The translations under genes and the position numbers were made by a program. Shown piece by piece: positions 32,045 through 36,076 of a stretch of 36,076 bases of DNA (within the stretch, counting starts at the first letter, position 1; every line of letters starts with the position of its first letter). Location: NCBI GenBank assembly GCA_025531455.1, contig JAMYHL010000149.1, forward strand, positions 1 to 36,076, given 5' to 3'. Source of the DNA: Apiotrichum sp. Y4204 (taxonomy: Eukaryota; Basidiomycota; Tremellomycetes; Trichosporonales; Trichosporonaceae). Below the pieces are notes generated by a model. The model was given only the letters and a program-made list of their open reading frames with translations, was not told the DNA's origin and did no database searches.

Positions 32045-33073
32045 ATGGGTCTGTTCAACCGCTCCCCCGAGGACAAGGAGGCCAAGATGCTCGAGAAGGG
32101 TGCGTACTGTCATTGTTCTTAACTGACATGCAGAGGCAAGGGCCGAGGAGAAGGAGCTCCGCACGTCGCTCAAGGAGGTCGAACGTCTTGACAGCGAGAA
32201 GGCTCGTGCCGCGCGCGAGGGCGAGAGTCTCGCATCTACCTACAACAAGAGCGTCGCGCACGAGAACAAGGCGCAGGACAAGATGAACCGTCTGGAGCAT
32301 GGTGAGTGAAACGACTTTTGTTAAACGACTTTTGGTAAAGACTCTTGCTGACAATAGCCTACAACGAGGCCCACGCCAAGACGGCCCAAGCCGCGAACCA
32401 GGTTCAGAACAACGAGGCCCAGCAGCAGCGCTTGAACGCCGAGGCCGAGGCCGCACGCGTGCGGTACCAGCAGCTCCAGGCAAAGGTTGAGCAGGGCTCT
32501 ACGCACCGCGAGCAGCGTCTCGCCGAGATCGCTCACGGTGGCCAGGGCAGCGGTGCAGGTGTCGGTGCCGGAGCTGCTGGGCTTGCTGGTGCTGGTGCTG
32601 GTGCAGGTGTGGGCCACGGTATGGCATCCCACCACCAGAGCGGCATGACCACCGGCACCGGTGCCACTCCGGGCATGCAGCAGCAGCACGTCCAGTCTGG
32701 ACAGGGCATGGGCACCGGCGTCGGCACGGGCATGGGCACTGGCGTCGGCACCGGTATGGGCTCTGGTGTAGGCACGGGCATGGGCACCGGAACCGGCGCC
32801 GGCGTCGGAACTGGCATGGGCACCCAGGGCATGGGCACCGGTATGGGTACCCAGGGCATGGGCACCGGCATGGGCACCCAGGGCATGGGCACGACTGGCA
32901 TGCAGCAGGGCACCATGGGCGGTGTTCAGCACGGTTCGATGGGCGGCGTTCAGCAGGGCACCATGGGCGGTCAGATGGGACAGGTGCCGCAGCCTGGTAT
33001 CGGTGCCCAGCAGGGTGCCGGCGTCCCGCAGGGAATGCCAGGCGGTGGTGTGCAGCCCGGCATGGGTGCATAG
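32045..33073 (+). CDS. Coiled-coil protein with a Gly-Met-Thr-rich repeat tail
   Basis: Exons 32045-32099, 32134-32301 and 32358-33073 join to 312 residues; introns of 34 and 56 nt end in CTGAC plus AG. Residues 1 to about 135 are highly charged and helical (start MGLFNRSPEDKEAKMLEKEA, later ESLASTYNKSVAHENKA and AQAANQVQNNEAQQQRL), fitting a coiled coil. The remainder is low complexity: Gly-Ala, then many GMGTG and GVGTG units, then GTMGG and GMGTQ units, ending QPGMGA. There is no signal peptide, so the protein is probably intracellular. I recall similar short MGLF-starting coiled-coil proteins as conserved hypotheticals in basidiomycetes, without a function. The composition and the CRE sites upstream suggest a stress-related, hydrophilin-like or condensate-forming role, which is inference. 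Confidence 0.85.
32300..32340 (+). repeat. 14-nt tandem duplication inside an intron
   Basis: In the second intron of the coiled-coil gene, AAACGACTTTTG occurs at 32309-32320 and again at 32323-32334, offset by 14 nt. Without one copy the intron would be about 42 nt, near the size common in this window. Confidence 0.7.
32695..32975 (+). repeat. Degenerate GGCATGGGCACCGG-type coding repeat
   Basis: Imperfect units of about 12-18 nt encode Gly-Met-Gly-Thr-Gly and related words. Third positions vary, so the repeat is older or more strongly selected at the protein level than the clean minisatellite near the window's end. Confidence 0.75.
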
Positions 33074-33158
33074 GTGGATGTCGTCGTTGATCTCGTACGA
33101 CCGGAGCACGAGTAGCTGTTAATGTGTCTGTAGTTTCTGTCATGTACGCCAAAGTCGC

Positions 33159-33914
33159 CTAGTATTGTGGACCGCACGAGTGGACGCCATTTGATGCAAA
33201 CAGTTCCCCAGAGCGATCACAACCCAGTTTCACACTACCCCCTATGCATACTTTTGACACAAGAGGTATTGCACCGCCCCCTACCCATGTCAGACCTGCC
33301 GATGAGAGAACATATGGCGCTCCTGTGCGCAGGGTGAACAGAAAGTGAACTCTGATGTTCTGGTGAGGGACTGAACGATGACAAGAGCCTTTTGCCCCAT
33401 GCTCTGTGCCTCCACTGGGCGTACTGGGCGCTGGGCTCGACATAGAATGCAGGATGTCCCCTCGTGGCTTCTGCACAGGCACCGGAGCCAGATTACGCGA
33501 CGGGACAGTAACTATCCAGAGGCCCTCGATGGAGAGGCCCGCATCCTCAGCAGCATGGAGACTCTCTACGCGCTCGGCTTGCTCCGACAATTAAGCTCCA
33601 GAGGCGTAGCGTGTGCATCGCAATAACCCCTCTTTGCACTCGCACGGCAGTACAAGCAGAGTTTGAGCAAAAAGGCACGATGCACCGCTTTGATGAGTCT
33701 CCGCGCCCATTCGATGGAGCGTAATCAAAAGTATCAACACTCGGAGAGCCTTCCTGCATCGGTACGTTTCAGCAATGCTCCGTTCATTACACTCTCCCTG
33801 TGTCAATGACTTGATGTTGTCCAGCAACTCCAGCAGAATGCCCAGATCTGCACCGCCTCGAGTACTGACCCTCCATGACAGCTGCTGTTCGATAAGATTC
33901 ATGATAAGATTCAT
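33159..33914 (-). pseudogene. Open frame interrupted by a single stop, unrecognised
   Basis: The minus-strand frame from the ATG at 33914 is open for 107 codons, meets TAA at 33591-33593, and stays open in the same frame for another 143 codons. Before the stop it has a Leu-rich helical region (DLGILLELLDNIKSL, LRVLILLITLHRM); after it, LSEQAERVESLHAAEDAGL. The helical region recalls the middle domain of fungal transcription factors, but weakly. It may be a pseudogene, a read-through frame, or chance. Confidence 0.2.
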
Positions 33915-34007
33915 TGCGATGCAGTGCTACCACAAGCACGTTTCGACGACTCCCAAGCATACCCAGGTCAGACAGTCTAGCATGGTGCCTAACATTCCGG
34001 GAAGAGA

Positions 34008-34013
34008 TATAAA
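34008..34013 (+). promoter_or_regulatory. TATA box of the membrane-protein gene
   Basis: TATAAA lies 117 nt before the ATG at 34125, followed by a CA/CT-rich leader, the same arrangement as the GPI glycoprotein gene. Confidence 0.5.
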
Positions 34014-34124
34014 CCGGACAGCGTCTGTCGACATCATCATCCAGCAACACCCCTCTTCACACTCTCACCGACACCCCACGGCCCAATCTTCCACTTCACC
34101 GTCACACTCACAACCACACCAACA

Positions 34125-34818
34125 ATGGTTGCCTCGCGTTTCCACCAGTTCTTCTACGCGTTCGGCGCGCTTGTCGCGCTTGCGCGCATTGCCTTTATCG
34201 CCATTGGCATCAACATTCTCAGCGACCCTTGGCTCAAGATCACCAGGAAGTACGAGTCGACCAGCTTTTATGATGGCAAGTAAAAGGAGATCTGGGCAGT
34301 CACTGACGGCAGAATTCGGTTCGCGCCTTATGGGCCTCTCGGTGTCCAAGCTCATTGTCACCATCTTTACGGTGCTCTACTACGTCTCCCAGTGAGTCAG
34401 GCATATGTGACGTCTCTTACCCTAGCCTCGTGTTGCGCCGCAGGAATGCAAACTCGGTCTTCACCTCGATCGGCATGGACTTTATCCTCAACACCGTTCT
34501 CTTCATCCTCGCCATCATCGTCAACGTTGTCTTCTGGTGGTGGGCAATCGGCGGGTGGTGGCTCGCCGTTGACCGGATTCTCTTCATCGTCCAGGATCTC
34601 ATGGTACGTCCACCACAGTCGTTAGCACTCTTGTGTCCTCGTTCTAATACCAGTTTTTGATCATCCTCATCTTTGAGACCATCTACGTTGTCTGCAAGCG
34701 CCGCGTCGCGACGCGCAGCCTCATGCGCACCGGCTTTGACGAGCTCGCGCGCAGCGGCCATCGTGAGGCGGCGATGACCACAAAGGACATTCCCGTGCAC
34801 CACGAGACGGTCGCGTAG
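34125..34818 (+). CDS. Four-helix integral membrane protein of unknown function
   Basis: Exons 34125-34275, 34313-34391, 34426-34603 and 34654-34818 give about 190 residues. Hydrophobic segments lie at about 10-30 (ALVALARIAFIAIGI), 57-76 (KLIVTIFTVLYYVS), 95-117 (ILNTVLFILAIIVNVVFWWW) and 128-150 (LMFLIILIFETIYVV). The short polar N-terminus and charged C-terminal tail are probably cytosolic. The first intron has a GC donor (GCAAGT) and is 37 nt long; a GT two codons later would lose the second helix. The second intron is placed at 34 nt, because a weak branch-like site stands 6 nt before that AG; a 52-nt version is also in frame and would replace seven residues, HLVLRRR, by one Gln. No family is recognised; a tetraspan MARVEL-like topology is only a resemblance. 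Confidence 0.8.
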
Positions 34819-35119
34819 AGGAACGGCACGGAGCAATGCCCAGTATACCCCCATAGAAACACATAGAGCTCGAATTGTTACTGTAGATGTTGTCACCATG
34901 TATGCACATAGCTGATCGTCCTGTGCCAACCTCCGAGATGCTGCATAGCTACTAAGCCGAGGCCGACGCCGACACCAACGCCGACACCGACGCCGAGGCT
35001 GGTCTCCTTTTACGTAATACTTCAGGACACTCTCAACACACAAACGTTCTCCTTTGTCGACGTCGACGCCATCGCATTCCATCTTCATACCTCTTTATAT
35101 ATCCATCATCTCACTCATC
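34819..35119. other. Intergenic spacer with a GCCGAC hexamer repeat
   Basis: About 300 nt separate the membrane-protein gene from the Cys-rich gene. It contains an imperfect GCCGAC/ACCGAC hexamer array (34955-34999) and TATATA at 35096-35101. The TATA is only 19 nt before the ATG at 35120, unusually close, so transcription may use another element or the leader may be minimal. Confidence 0.55.
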
Positions 35120-36076
35120 ATGCCGCGACCGCTACAGTCCATCGAGTTTGCACACCGCACGCCGTCGGCAGAGCAGCTCAGGGCACACGGCCTCGACGAA
35201 CGCGCGCGCTATGTCTTGTGAGTCGCAGTCGGTGGTCTCGCGCGGTCGGTGCCCTCTCGCAGAGCTCAGAGTCGCTAATCCCAGCGCGGACGAGGTTGGC
35301 GTCGAGCCATGCGAGCGCTGTGCAGTAGCTCAGTTTTCGTGCCAGCTCATCCTTCGCGAAGCTCAGATCGATGGGGTTGCCGCCTCGGGCAAACGCGCGC
35401 GCACCCTCCCCTACCACCTTGTGACTGTTGGATGCCGTCTCTGTATTGGCAACCCAGAGCCAGGACTGTGCATCCCCGTCAACGCCTTCCGTCGCGTGCT
35501 CGGTGATCATCCACCGTCGCTCGGACCGCTCGAATGGGCGCCAACAGGGACTGTCGGGTCAACGTCGCCGTCAACTCCGCGGACAGACCACTCTCGTTTG
35601 ACCGAAACGGGGCTCGGTCACCGCGATAAACGTTCACGAAAGGAAAGCTCTTCAACGCCCACACCCACGTCCGCGTCTGCCTCCGCATCCATGAGTTTTC
35701 ACACCACTTTCTCAGTGGATCCCTCGACGTCGTCTGTTGACGTCTTGCCCGTGGAGAACGGTGTATCCACCGGCAGTGCGTTCTCCATGGCGACAACGCC
35801 GACAGCGCCGTCTGTCGCCGAGCCGTCTGTCGCCGCGCCGTCTGTCGCCGAGCCGTCTGTCCCCGCGCCGTCTGTCCCCGCGCCGTCTGTCCCCGCGCCG
35901 TCTGTCCCCGCGCCGTCTGTCGCAGCGCCGTCTGTCGCAGCGCCGTCTGTCGCAGCGCCGTCTGTCGCAGCGCCGTCTGTCGCAGCGCCGTCTGTCGCAG
36001 CGCCGTCTGTCGCAGCGCCGTCTGTCGCCGCGCCGTCTGTCGCCGCCCCGTCTGTCGCCGCCCCGTCTGTCGCAGC
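35120..36076 (+). CDS. Atypical zinc-cluster-like Cys-rich protein with PSVAA repeats (runs off the window)
   Basis: Exons 35120-35217 and 35285 to the window end join in frame across a 67-nt intron with a CTAAT branch, giving at least 296 codons. Near the N-terminus six cysteines (42, 45, 52, 83, 86, 95) follow the pattern C-x2-C-x6-C-x30-C-x2-C-x8-C. This is the Zn(II)2Cys6 fungal transcription-factor pattern, except that the central loop is far longer than the usual 5-16 residues. KRAR at 69-72 adds a basic patch. A Ser/Thr/Pro-rich stretch follows, and from about 35805 the chain is a pure repeat of five residues (PSVAA, PSVPA, PSVAE). The C-terminus is outside the window. A nuclear regulatory role is plausible but unproven; a simple structural zinc-binding protein is the alternative. 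Confidence 0.75.
35805..36076 (+). repeat. 15-bp coding minisatellite, at least 18 copies
   Basis: The unit GCGCCGTCTGTCGCA and close variants repeat without interruption to the window end and encode Ala-Pro-Ser-Val-(Ala/Pro). Variants are grouped: four consecutive units with GTCCCC, then seven with GTCGCA, then three with GTCGCC. Such blocks point to recent expansion by unequal exchange or slippage. Confidence 0.95.

Larger units (their letters stand above)
33074..34124. other. Intergenic region with a possible decayed frame
   Basis: Between the coiled-coil gene and the membrane-protein gene there is no supported gene on the plus strand. The minus strand shows a long frame broken by one stop, described separately. 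The last 120 nt are the CA/CT-rich promoter of the next gene. Confidence 0.45.

Noticed and set aside
32321..33109. 262-codon minus-strand frame rich in Ala-His-Gly-Leu
   Set aside because: It is the antisense shadow of the Gly-Met repeat coding region.
34417..35088. 223-codon minus-strand frame
   Set aside because: It overlaps the membrane-protein exons and the GCCGAC repeat and has no motif of its own.
1..36076. CRISPR array, IS element or bacterial operon structure
   Set aside because: There are no spaced identical repeats, no transposase and no operon spacing; the introns show that the DNA is eukaryotic.

Overview
The window is eukaryotic nuclear DNA from a basidiomycete yeast, most likely a Tremellomycete and possibly of the order Trichosporonales. 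Nearly every confident gene is cut by very short GT-AG introns: of 26 that I placed by reading frame, 17 are 40 nt or less, and 23 carry a CTRAY branch site just before the 3' AG. The order-level guess also rests on a Cryptococcus-like phospholipase B and a Dicer without a helicase. It is an inference, since no rRNA or ITS lies here. I found no tRNA, rRNA or CRISPR array.

Layout. 1-335: 5' end of a phosphoglycerate dehydrogenase gene (minus), reading like an actinobacterial SerA. 336-3393: almost empty. 3394-6811: a helicase-less Dicer of about 1074 residues with both RNase III domains intact (plus). 6812-9602: nothing convincing. 9603-10763: a secreted, GPI-anchored glycoprotein (plus). 11071-13079: peroxisomal acyl-CoA oxidase ending in AKL (minus). 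14094-16389: GPI-anchored phospholipase B (minus). 16390-21368: 5 kb with no supported gene. 21369-22613: a GPI-anchored double-psi beta-barrel protein whose only intron holds long C tracts and an assembly gap (minus). 24527-25713: a NIT2-type nitrilase/omega-amidase in eight exons (minus). 28211-28569: a small secreted Cys-rich protein with three CPGG motifs (plus). 29270-30652: an F-box-like protein (minus). 32045-33073: a coiled-coil/Gly-Met-rich protein below a cluster of TGACGTCA sites (plus). 34125-34818: a four-helix membrane protein (plus). 35120 to the end: a Cys-rich, atypical zinc-cluster-like protein entering a 15-bp minisatellite (plus).

The genes do not form one pathway. They are single transcription units with their own promoters, several with a TATA box about 45-120 nt before the ATG. 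There is a surface or secreted theme (GPI glycoprotein, phospholipase B, double-psi barrel protein, CPGG protein) and a lipid theme (phospholipase B releases fatty acids, acyl-CoA oxidase starts their peroxisomal breakdown). The Dicer is the RNA-silencing component. The most unusual items are the helicase-less Dicer, the CPGG protein, the zinc-cluster-like protein with its homogenised repeat, the bacterial-looking SerA and the tiny introns.
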